NCBI RefSeq assembly: GCF_000378625.1
Contig: NZ_KB905173.1
Span: 1-64,000, forward strand
Length of the DNA: 64,000 nucleotides
Source of the DNA: Colwellia piezophila ATCC BAA-637
GTDB taxonomy: Bacteria > Pseudomonadota > Gammaproteobacteria > Enterobacterales > Alteromonadaceae
Direction: 5' to 3'
Positions 45,049-53,640 of this stretch are shown in pieces. The notes beneath the pieces are model-generated. The model saw only the letters and a program-made list of their open reading frames with translations, had not been told where the DNA came from and did no database searches. Each line of letters opens with the position of its first letter. The first letter of the stretch is position 1. Made by a program: the position numbers and the translations under genes.

Positions 45049-45594
45049 TTAATCGTTCGCCGGTTTAGCTAGGGTTCTCTGTGCGAAGGTGATTATCGCT
45101 TCTTTGCTTCTATAATCGAAAGTTAAGCTGCCAAATAACGCAACACCTTGAAGATCTTTACCTTGAAAATTAACTGTATTTACTTGCTTAGGGTAAGTAT
45201 CGATGAGTATTGCATTTTTTACCACTAATAGTGGTAAAAAACTTTGCTGTCTACTTTCTTGGTAGGCGATGATTTTACCTGAGTTTATTTCAAAACCAAG
45301 CCAATTTAGGCGTATTTTTATTTTATTTTGTGTTAAAGAAAATTTTTGTTCAAAATACTGTTGGATGTATAAATCGTAATGTTTATGCTCTGCTGAAAAG
45401 TGAATTTGTTTACCTTCAGCAATGGCATTTTCAATGTCATGGGTGGTAAATTGATGGATTATTTCCAAATGCTTAGTTTTGGGGTTAACATTTAGGTCAG
45501 TCACCCCAAAGAAATAGGTGTGACCTGTAGCCGAAGCTACAAGTCCTATATAAAAGCTGATAGCAATGACGCACTTGCTAAACACTTTAGCCAT
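45049..45594 (-). CDS. Exported DUF6702-type protein
   Basis: Encodes 181 residues with a signal peptide (about 1-23, ending VASATGH). The start of the mature part, HTYFFGVTDLNVNPKTKHLE, and the spaced beta strands (LEIIHQFTTHDIENAIAE) match the DUF6702 family, small periplasmic proteins commonly encoded next to M1 peptidases in Alteromonadales. The stop and start overlap by one base: its ATG lies at the stop codon of the peptidase gene, so the two are translationally coupled. The function is unknown; the coupling suggests a partner or chaperone-like role for the peptidase. Confidence 0.75.
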   Translation of the reverse strand: MAKVFSKCVIAISFYIGLVASATGHTYFFGVTDLNVNPKTKHLEIIHQFTTHDIENAIAEGKQIHFSAEHKHYDLYIQQYFEQKFSLTQNKIKIRLNWLGFEINSGKIIAYQESRQQSFLPLLVVKNAILIDTYPKQVNTVNFQGKDLQGVALFGSLTFDYRSKEAIITFAQRTLAKPAND

Positions 45595-47972
45595 TATTGC
45601 TCTTCTTCCTTATCTTCTTTCTCATCTTCGATTTTTTCATCCGAGATATCTTTAAGCTTCTTATTATAATCACGCATCATATCTTTTTTCTTGGCTTTAT
45701 ATAGGTCAAAGCGTGATTGAATAGGACGAGCTGGCCAGTAGTTATTATTTATGTTTACGTCAGCCGTTTGCCATTTAGCATCTAAAGCAATTTCGGTAAT
45801 TTCCTTATCACGAATTAATAGCTTAGAGACTTTTTTGCTGTTTCTACGCCAGATTTCAGCGGGAATATAAACATGCTCAGTGGTGCCGTCAGCATAAGTA
45901 ATATCCAGTAAAATTGGCATCACTAAACCGCCGTGATTCGAAAAGTCGATAACATAGAATTTACTATCATTAACTAATAACTCTTGTTGCCAAGGCTCTA
46001 GCGCTTTATGAGCTTTATTGTATTTATTACGATCGGCATTGGTGGCTGTGAACTTGTCATGCTCATTGTAAAAGTCTAATAACTCAGGCTTGTCTTGAGT
46101 ACGGACCCTTTGGCCTTTATTACGTAAATCACTGATGAATTCAGGTTGCTCGTTTGCTAGTGCACGTTCCCAAGCTTCTTCCACATCAGGGTTTTGACTG
46201 TTCGGACGATATAAATAAACATTATCGATAGATAAATCAACGTGATCTGTGGTGTAGAACCAACCACGCCAAAACCAATCTAAGTCAACAGCGGAAGCGT
46301 CTTCCATCGTACGGAAAAAATCAGCCGGTGTTGGGCGTTTGAACTTCCAGCGTTGAGCATATTCTTTAAAAGCAAAGTCAAATAATTCACGACCCATAAT
46401 GGTTTCGCGCAAAATGTTTAATGCCGTTGCCGGCTTGCCATAAGCGTTATTACCAAACTGTAAAATAGACTCTGAGTTGGTCATAATTGGCACTTGATTG
46501 GTGCTTTTCATGTAGCTCGTTATTTTATGAGCATAACCACGACGAGATGGATAACCTTCTTCCCATGCTTGTTGCGCTAAAAATTGCAAGAAGGTATTTA
46601 AGCCTTCATCCATCCAAGTCCATTGACGTTCATCTGAATTGACAATCATTGGAAAGTAGTTGTGACCTACTTCATGAATAATAACGCCAATTAAACCGTA
46701 TTTAGTTCGTCGAGAATAAGTCTTTATACCGGTTTTTTTATCTAAAGTAGGACGAGGACCATTGAAGGTGATCATCGGATATTCCATGCCACCGACAGGG
46801 CCGTTTACTGAAATAGAAACTGGATATGGGTAATCAAAGGTGTATTTATTGTATTGCTCCATCGTATGGATAATAGCTTCGGTTGAATATTTTTCCCACA
46901 GTGGATTACCTTCGTTAGGGTAAAATGACATCGCCATGGTATCGCTGTTACCTTGTTGGTAACCTTGGGCATCCCAGATAAACTTTCGGCTAGAGGCAAA
47001 AGCAAAATCACGAATGTTTTTGGCTTTAAAGTGCCATGTTTTTGTTTTATTGCTACGTGATTTTTCGTTGGCTAACGCTTCTGCAGGCGTAATGATCAAT
47101 ACTGGCTTGTTCGCTGTTTTAGCTTGTTTTAAACGTTTGCGTTGAGTACTAGTTAAGACTTTACTTTCATTTTGTAAAACACCGGTCGCCGCAACGACAT
47201 GATCAGCAGGTACGGTGATTTTTACATCATAGTCACCAAATTCTAAAGTAAATTCTCCACTGCCTAAAAATTGTTTGTTTTGCCAGCCCATCGCATCGTA
47301 ATAAGCAGCGGCCCTTGGGAACCAACTAGCAATCTCATAAAGGTAGTTATCATCTTCTTTAAAGTATTCATAACCTGAACGACCACCCAGTACTTTTTGC
47401 TCGTGCAATTGGTAGTGCCAGTTAATGTTTATCTCGACGCTTTTACCTGATCTCAATGGTTTAGGCAGATCAATACGCATCATAGTGCCATTGATAATAT
47501 AATGTAGTGGCTTACCATTACTTGCACTTACTTTGGTAATTTCATAACCGCCATCGAACTCAGGTGCTGCTACCAGAGAACGAAAGCCTTTAAAGCTAAC
47601 TTTCTTTTTACTGGGAGCTGTACTGGTCAATTTGTTAGCAGAATCACGTTTCATGCGATTTTGGTCTAGCTGTAACCACAAATAGCGCAAAGTATCAGGA
47701 GAGTTATTCTGATACTCCATGGTTTGCGCGCCAGTTAAACGCTGGGTTTTGTCATCTAAGGTAATGGCAATGTCGTAATCGACTTGCTGCTGCCAATATT
47801 TATGGCCTGGCGCTCCTGAAGCGGTACGGTAAATGTTAGGAGTAGGTAATACCTGCTCTAATTGGCGGAATTTATCTTCGAAAGGCGTTTTACTTGCTTG
47901 GCTATTTGCTGACAGTAGGCCAGAAAATACCAGTACTAGGCCTATTAAGGCAGTAGAGGTTGAATATTTCAT
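45594..47972 (-). CDS. Exported M1-family metallopeptidase
   Basis: Encodes 792 residues from the ATG at 47972. A longer frame begins at 48053, but only this start gives a normal signal peptide (MKYSTSTALIGLVLVFSGLL). The M1 gluzincin motifs are GGMEYP (the exopeptidase motif) and HEVGHNYFP followed 18 residues on by WMDEGLN (zinc HExxH-x18-E). The tail is a highly charged, glutamate/lysine-rich coiled coil, unusual for M1 enzymes and perhaps for membrane or protein contact. It should cleave peptides in the periplasm. The DUF6702 gene directly behind it forms a two-gene unit. Confidence 0.9.
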   Translation of the reverse strand: MKYSTSTALIGLVLVFSGLLSANSQASKTPFEDKFRQLEQVLPTPNIYRTASGAPGHKYWQQQVDYDIAITLDDKTQRLTGAQTMEYQNNSPDTLRYLWLQLDQNRMKRDSANKLTSTAPSKKKVSFKGFRSLVAAPEFDGGYEITKVSASNGKPLHYIINGTMMRIDLPKPLRSGKSVEININWHYQLHEQKVLGGRSGYEYFKEDDNYLYEIASWFPRAAAYYDAMGWQNKQFLGSGEFTLEFGDYDVKITVPADHVVAATGVLQNESKVLTSTQRKRLKQAKTANKPVLIITPAEALANEKSRSNKTKTWHFKAKNIRDFAFASSRKFIWDAQGYQQGNSDTMAMSFYPNEGNPLWEKYSTEAIIHTMEQYNKYTFDYPYPVSISVNGPVGGMEYPMITFNGPRPTLDKKTGIKTYSRRTKYGLIGVIIHEVGHNYFPMIVNSDERQWTWMDEGLNTFLQFLAQQAWEEGYPSRRGYAHKITSYMKSTNQVPIMTNSESILQFGNNAYGKPATALNILRETIMGRELFDFAFKEYAQRWKFKRPTPADFFRTMEDASAVDLDWFWRGWFYTTDHVDLSIDNVYLYRPNSQNPDVEEAWERALANEQPEFISDLRNKGQRVRTQDKPELLDFYNEHDKFTATNADRNKYNKAHKALEPWQQELLVNDSKFYVIDFSNHGGLVMPILLDITYADGTTEHVYIPAEIWRRNSKKVSKLLIRDKEITEIALDAKWQTADVNINNNYWPARPIQSRFDLYKAKKKDMMRDYNKKLKDISDEKIEDEKEDKEEEQ

Positions 47973-48189
47973 AGTTTTCCATTGTAGAAGGGGGCACACG
48001 ATTTTTATATTGTATAAGCGATATTGAATGCAATTCAGGGATTTATAGCACACTCAGAAATATCTTGTTACTTCCAAGACAGAAATTTGCGATAAAAAGT
48101 AGCATTAATAAGATTAACGGTGAGGAGGCTTGTACCAATTCATATTAAGAAAGCATTAATTTCTTAATACAAAAGGGTAGGAAGTGGTA

Positions 48190-48630
48190 TTAAACGTTAG
48201 TGCAGTTTTTACAGCTGCCGTGTGCCTCAACAATTTGATGACTAATGGTAAAGCCGTTAGTCTCGGCCATAGTGCGCAAAGCTAGATCAAAGTTATTTGA
48301 TTGAATTTCTTCAACATGGCCACATTGATCGCAAATTAACAGTTGCACAGGGTGATTACACTCACCAAAATGGTGACACATTATAAAAGCATTAATGGAT
48401 TCGATTTTATGGACAAAACCCTGTTTAGATAAAAAATCTAACGCACGGTAAATGGTAGCGGGTTTTGCCGCCGCTTCTAACTCTTTTAACTCTGCCAATA
48501 AATCATAGGCGCCAACTGCCCCGTGGTGATTCGCTAATAGTAAAAAAACCTGTTCTCTTACTTTAGTAAAACGAGCGCCTTTTTGTTGGCAAACGAGTTG
48601 TGCTTGTTGTAATAAAGATTCTGCGTTCAT
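48190..48630 (-). CDS. zur: Zinc uptake regulator, Fur family
   Basis: Encodes 146 residues. The winged-helix N-terminus (FTKVREQVFLLLANHHGAVG) and the dimerisation half with CHHFGECNHPVQLLICDQCGHVEEI give the Fur family signature. The two CxxC pairs (CDQC, CKNC) and the overall text suit Zur better than Fur. It represses zinc uptake genes when zinc is present, and a Zur-like site occurs before merC. It is a single gene. Confidence 0.88.
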   Translation of the reverse strand: MNAESLLQQAQLVCQQKGARFTKVREQVFLLLANHHGAVGAYDLLAELKELEAAAKPATIYRALDFLSKQGFVHKIESINAFIMCHHFGECNHPVQLLICDQCGHVEEIQSNNFDLALRTMAETNGFTISHQIVEAHGSCKNCTNV

Positions 48631-48832
48631 GGTGCTATTAGGATATATTTTGTCTAAGAGGTGATGTTTTTCCAGTGTAACATAGCTATTAATCAGGGCG
48701 TAAATATTTTTAATTAATGCTATAAGCTTAAGTAATCATATAACTAGAATGTATTCTTGAGCGAGTTTTAATATCTCGTTATAAAGCATTCGCCATTTAA
48801 TTAGGCTTACTTTACAATGCCATTAAACTCGT

Positions 48833-48854
48833 AAAAAGACAGCGCTGTCTTTTT
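48833..48854 (+). promoter_or_regulatory. NagR-like operator before nagX
   Basis: A perfect 22-base palindrome: AAAAAGACAGC, then directly its reverse complement GCTGTCTTTTT. The core GACAGCGCTGTC matches the NagR (LacI-type, GlcNAc) box TGACAnCGnTGTCA that I recall from Shewanella. It lies 36 bases before the nagX ATG. Confidence 0.6.
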
Positions 48855-48890
48855 GCTATTATATAACAATAAATTCGCTAGGGAATTAAC

Positions 48891-49967
48891 ATGACACGTT
48901 ATCTTGCGCTCGATGCCTTTAGAGGTATTACCATAGCTTTAATGATTTTAGTCAATACACCGGGAACATGGTCTCATGTGTATGCACCTTTATTACATGC
49001 AGACTGGCATGGCGCTACACCAACAGATTTAGTTTTCCCATTTTTCTTATTTATCATTGGTTCAGCAATGTTCTTCTCCTTCAAAAAGAGTAACTTTGCT
49101 GCCAGCCCTGAACAATTTAAGCGAATTATTAAGCGTGGTTTTATCATGTTTTTCATTGGCTTTATGTTAAATGTTATTCCATTTACTACGAATATTGATG
49201 AATGGCGCATCATGGGCGTTTTGCAACGTATCGGAATAGCTTATGCAGTAGCGGCATGTTTAGTTTTAATACTCAACCGTACAGGCATATATATAGTATC
49301 AGCGATCATTTTATTAGCTTACTGGGCGTTACTGTTAAGTGTAGGGGAGGGAGCTTTAACGCTTGAAGGTAATATTATACGTCAGCTTGATTTGGCTGTA
49401 TTGGGTGCTAATCATATGTACAGCATGCGCGGCATTGCTTTTGAGCCGGAAGGTTTATTAAGTACTATTCCCGCCATCGTTAATATGCTGCTTGGCTTTG
49501 AATTAACACGTTACCTAACCAGTATTACCGATAAACGAACTAGCGTTATTAAGTTAACCCTAATTGGCGGCTTAGCGATAGGATTTGGGCTGTTATGGGG
49601 CTTAGTACTGCCCATTAATAAATCTTTATGGACGTCTTCTTATGTTATTTATACTACGGGCTTTGCTTGTCTCCTACTGGCCGCCTTTATCTGGCTAATT
49701 GATATAATGAAGCAGGTTAAACTTGCTGAGCCTTTGTTAGTGTATGGTACAAATCCACTATTTGTTTATGTGTTGTCATTTTTAGTGGTAACGGTCTACC
49801 TAAATATAAATATTGGTGACAGCTCCATGTATGGCTGGTTGTATCAGCAACTTAGTAACGTATTTGCACCTAAGTTGGCATCATTCATCTTTGCTTTTTC
49901 TCATGTAGTATTTTTCTGGTACGTGTCATTAAAGCTCTATCAACGTAAAATATTCATCAAAATTTAA
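48891..49967 (+). CDS. nagX: NagX-type membrane acyltransferase-like protein
   Basis: Encodes 358 residues with about ten membrane helices. RYLALDAFRGITIALMILVN (residues 3-22) and the HADWHGATPTDLVFPFFLFIIG stretch are typical of the DUF5009 / heparan-alpha-glucosaminide N-acetyltransferase-like family; bacterial NagX belongs here. In Shewanella nagX is part of the N-acetylglucosamine regulon and is thought to help sugar entry or processing in the inner membrane. The palindrome 36 bases upstream has a NagR-like core, which supports the name. No other nag gene is in the window. Confidence 0.8.
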   Translation: MTRYLALDAFRGITIALMILVNTPGTWSHVYAPLLHADWHGATPTDLVFPFFLFIIGSAMFFSFKKSNFAASPEQFKRIIKRGFIMFFIGFMLNVIPFTTNIDEWRIMGVLQRIGIAYAVAACLVLILNRTGIYIVSAIILLAYWALLLSVGEGALTLEGNIIRQLDLAVLGANHMYSMRGIAFEPEGLLSTIPAIVNMLLGFELTRYLTSITDKRTSVIKLTLIGGLAIGFGLLWGLVLPINKSLWTSSYVIYTTGFACLLLAAFIWLIDIMKQVKLAEPLLVYGTNPLFVYVLSFLVVTVYLNINIGDSSMYGWLYQQLSNVFAPKLASFIFAFSHVVFFWYVSLKLYQRKIFIKI

Positions 49968-49974
49968 TGATGAA

Positions 49975-50022
49975 TTTCAGACCTTAACTTTTAAATTATA
50001 GTTAAAACTAAGGTCTGAAAAG
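49975..50022 (+). terminator. Long hairpin after nagX
   Basis: TTTCAGACCTTA (about 49975-49986) pairs with TAAGGTCTGAAA (about 50010-50021) around a loop that is itself partly self-complementary (AACTTTTAA). It lies 8 bases after the nagX stop but has no T-run on this strand, so its terminating power is uncertain. Confidence 0.55.
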
Positions 50023-50104
50023 ACTACCAAAAAGCCTTGTTTTTGTTATGATATCTAATGATTTATTAGGTAAGTAAAGTAAAACTAAGGAGTCTTTTCT
50101 GCGA

Positions 50105-51460
50105 GTGAATAAAGCTAACCTCAGCCAAGATGAAAACTTGTCTTTCAAAGTCAGTCATCAGTTATTGCCGCAAGATTACCAACGTATCGACCTCTATTTC
50201 TCACTTCCGGTTGAAATGGGTATAAACCCTAGTACCCTTAACGAAGAAGAGTTTTTCTACTCGAATATTAAAAGTCATAGTGCTTATTATGCTGATCAGT
50301 TACACCTGCCGTTAGTCAGAAGTCGTTTTATTAGCCAAAATAAAGGTGAAAAAAGTGATTACCGCTTAAATCTTAATTTGTATTCTTATCAGGTTAAAAA
50401 AGCACTTGATGCTGATATTAAACTAACATTGAAGTTAAAAAACGCTGAAGAGTTTTATCCGGCGGCAATTGAGTTGGCAGAGCAAACACAATCATTGACC
50501 AAAAAATTAAGGCGTTATACCCCTTCAGATAATAAGCTGACTTCATTTTTTGAGAATGCCGACAACTATTTAAGTTGGCATATCGAGCAATCATTTTTAA
50601 AGCTACTGACTTTGGGGCCAAAAAGTTCTGACTTTACCTCCGAGCGTGAGTTGCTGTTGAACTTATGTAAAAATGAAAGTAGCTATCGCGATGATAACAA
50701 ATATAATTCTCAAGTGACCTTAGATGACGCTAATCGTATCACCAATAAAATGCGCTTATTACAACGGTTGATAGAATACGGTGTGGTCTTTAAACGTCAA
50801 ACTCGCTATTTGAATGTTAACTTAAAGCGTTTAGTGCGAGGTGTCATTACGGCAGTGATCATGACTTTTGTCATGGTACTGGTGTTAAATGCTCGCTCTA
50901 ACTTTACCGAAGTAACCGTTGCCTTAGTGGCATTTCTGGGGCTTATTTATGGTTTACGAGAAACCTTTAAAGAAGACTTAACCCGTTTAATATGGCGTAA
51001 AATCCAAAAAGGCCGACCCAAGTGGCAAAATCTATTTACTCATAGCGTCACCAAAAAACGGATTTTGAGTCAAATTTTGTGGTTAGAATTTATCAACAGT
51101 AAAGATTTACCTAAGACAGTGAATAAATTGTTCCAGCAGCGTAGGCAACAAAATAAACAAGATGCGCAATTATTACACTTTCGTTGTGATAATAAGGTCA
51201 TGGCGAAAGAGTTTTTACCTGGTTATGATGAAATTCAGCAACAAACCTTTTTTAATTTAACACCTTTTGTGCGCTTCTTAAAAAAAGGTGCCGGTCGATT
51301 ATATAGCTTAGATGGACAAAAAATTTCTAGCCAAGGAGTTGAGCGGCGTTATCAAATAAATCTTATTTTACGTCATTTTAGTCATGGTGAAGAATCTCTA
51401 CAGCGCTTTAAAATCACTTTAAATCGTTCAGCAATAGTCAATATAGAACCCATAGGCTAA
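50105..51460 (+). CDS. Unknown protein with central membrane hairpin
   Basis: Encodes 451 residues from a GTG at 50105; AAGGAG upstream is rather far from it. The N-terminal 230 residues and the C-terminal 170 are hydrophilic; two membrane helices sit between them at about residues 243-290 (VRGVITAVIMTFVMVLVLNA, then VALVAFLGLIYGLRETF). So both large parts lie on the same side of the membrane, probably the cytoplasm. I recognise no family with certainty. It lies just before the rpsF operon but is separated by 190 bases, so it is probably independent. Confidence 0.6.
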   Translation: MNKANLSQDENLSFKVSHQLLPQDYQRIDLYFSLPVEMGINPSTLNEEEFFYSNIKSHSAYYADQLHLPLVRSRFISQNKGEKSDYRLNLNLYSYQVKKALDADIKLTLKLKNAEEFYPAAIELAEQTQSLTKKLRRYTPSDNKLTSFFENADNYLSWHIEQSFLKLLTLGPKSSDFTSERELLLNLCKNESSYRDDNKYNSQVTLDDANRITNKMRLLQRLIEYGVVFKRQTRYLNVNLKRLVRGVITAVIMTFVMVLVLNARSNFTEVTVALVAFLGLIYGLRETFKEDLTRLIWRKIQKGRPKWQNLFTHSVTKKRILSQILWLEFINSKDLPKTVNKLFQQRRQQNKQDAQLLHFRCDNKVMAKEFLPGYDEIQQQTFFNLTPFVRFLKKGAGRLYSLDGQKISSQGVERRYQINLILRHFSHGEESLQRFKITLNRSAIVNIEPIG

Positions 51461-51589
51461 TCCTAACCTCAGCTGAGCAAAGAGAAAATTAAGCTGTTAT
51501 TACTGGTTAGTAGGCGTTACTTAGTTATGTCTTGCTTTTGTTGCTTATTTTCCCTACAATACGCCTCCTTAATTCAGCCTGAACTTTTT

Positions 51590-51653
51590 GTTCCTTGCCT
51601 CAACTGGTGTTGGCTGAGCCAGATAATGAGGCTACAACCGTAAGGAGCTCGTA
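51590..51653 (+). promoter_or_regulatory. S6:S18 autoregulatory leader candidate
   Basis: GCCTCA (51597-51602) pairs with TGAGGC (51627-51632), enclosing the hairpin TGGC-TGA-GCCA (51611-51621). The unpaired CAACCG that follows, just before the ribosome site AAGGAGC, includes the CCG box on which the S6:S18 binding motif depends. Leaders of this kind allow S6-S18 to repress the rpsF operon. I matched the layout from memory. Confidence 0.5.
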
Positions 51654-52091
51654 ATGCGTCATTACGAAATCATTTTTATGGTTCACCCTGATCAGAGTGA
51701 ACAAGTACCTGGTATGATTCAACGTTATACCGATTTGATCGATGCTGCTGAAGGCAAAATCCACCGTCTTGAAGACTGGGGCCGTCGTCAATTAGCATAC
51801 CCAATCAATAAATTACACAAAGCACACTATGTTCTTATGAACATTGAAGCGCCACAGTCAGTTATTGATGAACTAGAAACAGCTTTCCGTTATAACGAGA
51901 TTGTTATTCGTAACATGATCATGCGTACTAAAGACGCGGTAACTGTAGCATCGCCAATGGCCGTTGCTAAAGATGACCGTCGTGATGATCGTCGTGATGA
52001 TCGTCGTGAAGTTAAGAAAGAAGTTGCTGCGCCAGTTGAAGCTAAAGAAGTCTCTACAGAAGAGAAGTCTGAAGAAGCTACTAGCGAATAA
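51654..52091 (+). CDS. rpsF: Ribosomal protein bS6
   Basis: Encodes 145 residues. The N-terminal 95 residues are the bS6 fold ([20 protein letters not shown], then [20 protein letters not shown]). The tail is longer than usual: three consecutive DDRR units followed by an acidic, lysine-rich stretch to residue 145. bS6 binds 16S rRNA together with bS18. It is the first gene of rpsF-priB-rpsR-rplI. Confidence 0.97.
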   Translation: MRHYEIIFMVHPDQSEQVPGMIQRYTDLIDAAEGKIHRLEDWGRRQLAYPINKLHKAHYVLMNIEAPQSVIDELETAFRYNEIVIRNMIMRTKDAVTVASPMAVAKDDRRDDRRDDRREVKKEVAAPVEAKEVSTEEKSEEATSE

Positions 52092-52098
52092 GTAATTT

Positions 52099-52431
52099 GT
52101 GACTTTCTTGCAAGAAAACTCGCAAGAGAATTGCCTAGTGTTGACCGGTTCGGTGGTGAAAGCCCCAAGACAGTCAACTAGCCCAGCAGGTATTGTTCAT
52201 AGCCAATTTTCCATAGACCATAAGTCTATACAAAATGAAGCGGGTTTGAACCGACAAGCATTTGTCAGAATACAAGTTGTTGCTACAGGTAAACTATCAC
52301 ACTTAACGCGTGAATTAGTTGCTGGACAATGTGTAAAAGTGAGTGGTTTTATTAACCGTCACGAATCTAGAAATGGTAACCCACTTTTAGTATTACATGC
52401 TCAGCAAATACAAATGATTAATTTAGACTGA
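52099..52431 (+). CDS. priB: Primosomal replication protein N
   Basis: Encodes 110 residues starting with GTG. The single-stranded-DNA-binding OB-fold is visible (NCLVLTGSVVKAPRQSTSPA at the start, then HSQFSIDHKS and GLNRQAFVRIQVVATG). PriB helps PriA restart collapsed replication forks. The gap to rpsF is 7 bases, so it lies within the ribosomal operon, a normal gammaproteobacterial arrangement. Confidence 0.93.
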   Translation: MTFLQENSQENCLVLTGSVVKAPRQSTSPAGIVHSQFSIDHKSIQNEAGLNRQAFVRIQVVATGKLSHLTRELVAGQCVKVSGFINRHESRNGNPLLVLHAQQIQMINLD

Positions 52432-52486
52432 TTTTCTTTCACTCTTTTTAAAGAGAGAATTTTGAGAATTAAGTCAGGAGAATATT

Positions 52487-52714
52487 ATGTCTCGTTTTTT
52501 TAGACGTCGTAAGTTTTGCCGCTTCACAGCGGAAGGCGCAACCTCTATCGATTATAAAGATGTTGCAACCTTAAAAAATTATATCACTGAAAGTGGTAAA
52601 ATTGTTCCTAGCCGTATCACTGGTACTGCTGCTAAATATCAACGTCAATTAACTCGTGCGATCAAACGCGCTCGTTACTTGTCATTGTTACCATACACTG
52701 ACTTACACAAGTAA
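52487..52714 (+). CDS. rpsR: Ribosomal protein bS18
   Basis: Encodes 75 residues, exactly the family size. [13 protein letters not shown] at the N-terminus, [20 protein letters not shown] and [18 protein letters not shown] are hallmark bS18 text. It binds 16S rRNA with bS6 on the platform. Third gene of the operon, with AGGAG before the start. Confidence 0.97.
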   Translation: MSRFFRRRKFCRFTAEGATSIDYKDVATLKNYITESGKIVPSRITGTAAKYQRQLTRAIKRARYLSLLPYTDLHK

Positions 52715-52732
52715 GCTTAAAAGGGGTTTATT

Positions 52733-53185
52733 ATGGAAGTAATTCTTCTAGACAAAATCGCCAAATTAGGCGGCCTTGGTGACAAGGTATCTGTTAAATC
52801 AGGTTATGCACGTAACTACTTATTACCACAAGGTAAAGCAGTATTTGCATCTGAAGCTAACGTTGAGCACTTTGAAGCTCGTCGTGCTGATATCGAAGCT
52901 AAATTAGCTGGCGTATTAGCAGCAGCAGAAGCTCGTGCAGCGAAAGTTGTTGAGTTAGCTGAAGTTACAATCGCATCAAAATCTGGTGACGAAGGTAAAT
53001 TATTCGGTTCTATTGGTACTCGTGATATCGCTGATGCGATCACTGAAGCTGGCGTTGAAATTGCTAAAGCTGAAGTACGTTTACCATTAGGTGCTATCCG
53101 CGAAACAGGTGAATTCGAAATCGCTATTCACTTACATCATGATGTTGATACTAGCATCAAAGTTGTTGTTATCGCTGAAGCATAA
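52733..53185 (+). CDS. rplI: Ribosomal protein bL9
   Basis: Encodes 150 residues. The N-terminal domain [20 protein letters not shown] with [14 protein letters not shown] is the L9 signature. A long alanine-rich helix (about 45-80) links to the C-terminal domain ending [20 protein letters not shown]. bL9 is on the large subunit near the L1 stalk. It is the last gene of the operon and is followed by a clear terminator. Confidence 0.97.
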   Translation: MEVILLDKIAKLGGLGDKVSVKSGYARNYLLPQGKAVFASEANVEHFEARRADIEAKLAGVLAAAEARAAKVVELAEVTIASKSGDEGKLFGSIGTRDIADAITEAGVEIAKAEVRLPLGAIRETGEFEIAIHLHHDVDTSIKVVVIAEA

Positions 53186-53228
53186 TAACTTTGCTGTAGC
53201 GTTAAGCTATAGCGATTAAGTTATTGAT

Positions 53229-53268
53229 AAAAACACCGCACTCTCTTTGAGATTGCGGTGTTTTTTTA
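53229..53268 (+). terminator. Terminator of rpsF operon
   Basis: AAAAACACCGCA (53229-53240) pairs with TGCGGTGTTTTT (53254-53265) around a 13-base loop, with more T after. It lies 44 bases after the rplI stop. Confidence 0.9.
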
Positions 53269-53301
53269 TGTGTTTTTAGCGCGAATCAACGCGAAAAAAA
53301 A

Positions 53302-53369
53302 ATGCACGAATAAATTCCCAAAGAAATGCGCGAATAAATTCCCAACGAAATGCGCGAATAAATTCCCGC
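53302..53369. repeat. 24-base tandem repeat, three copies
   Basis: Units begin at 53302, 53326 and 53350, each reading ATGCGCGAATAAATTCCCAA and then CGAA or AGAA with one substitution in the first copy; the third copy ends at about 53369. There are no spacers, so it is not a CRISPR array. Confidence 0.85.
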
Positions 53370-53406
53370 CTACAGTAAGTGTAAGGGAATTACGCTGCTA
53401 ATGAGA

Positions 53407-53610
53407 GGGAATTACATAGAGAATAAGAACAAGAGCAAGGCGCTTGATTGAGCAATAGCGTGCTATTACAATTGAAAGCAATACCATGGATGTTTAGCTT
53501 TGGTAAATATAGATTGTGTTGTTTGTTAAGCGGCAGGGAATTACGTAGGGAAAATAATCAAATGCAAGGCGCTTGATTGAGTAATAGCGTGCTATTACAA
53601 TTGAAAGCAA
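53407..53610. repeat. Two copies of a 75-base intergenic repeat with palindrome
   Basis: Copy 1 is at 53407-53481 and copy 2 at 53536-53610. Both contain GCAAGGCGCTTGATTGAG, then (C/T)AATAGCGTGCTATTAC, then AATTGAAAGCAA. In copy 2 GTAATAGC and GCTATTAC form perfect 8-base arms around GT. They lie between the rplI terminator and the convergent barrel gene. No gene is in this 455-base gap. Confidence 0.75.
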
Positions 53611-53640
53611 CGAAGTCAGTTGGCTATTTTACCAAGTAAT

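Noticed and set aside
45594-48053. Start of the M1 peptidase at 48053
   Set aside because: The extra 27 residues lie before a normal signal peptide and have no ribosome site; 47972 was used.
53302-53369. CRISPR array
   Set aside because: The 24-base units are head to tail without spacers, and no cas gene is near.
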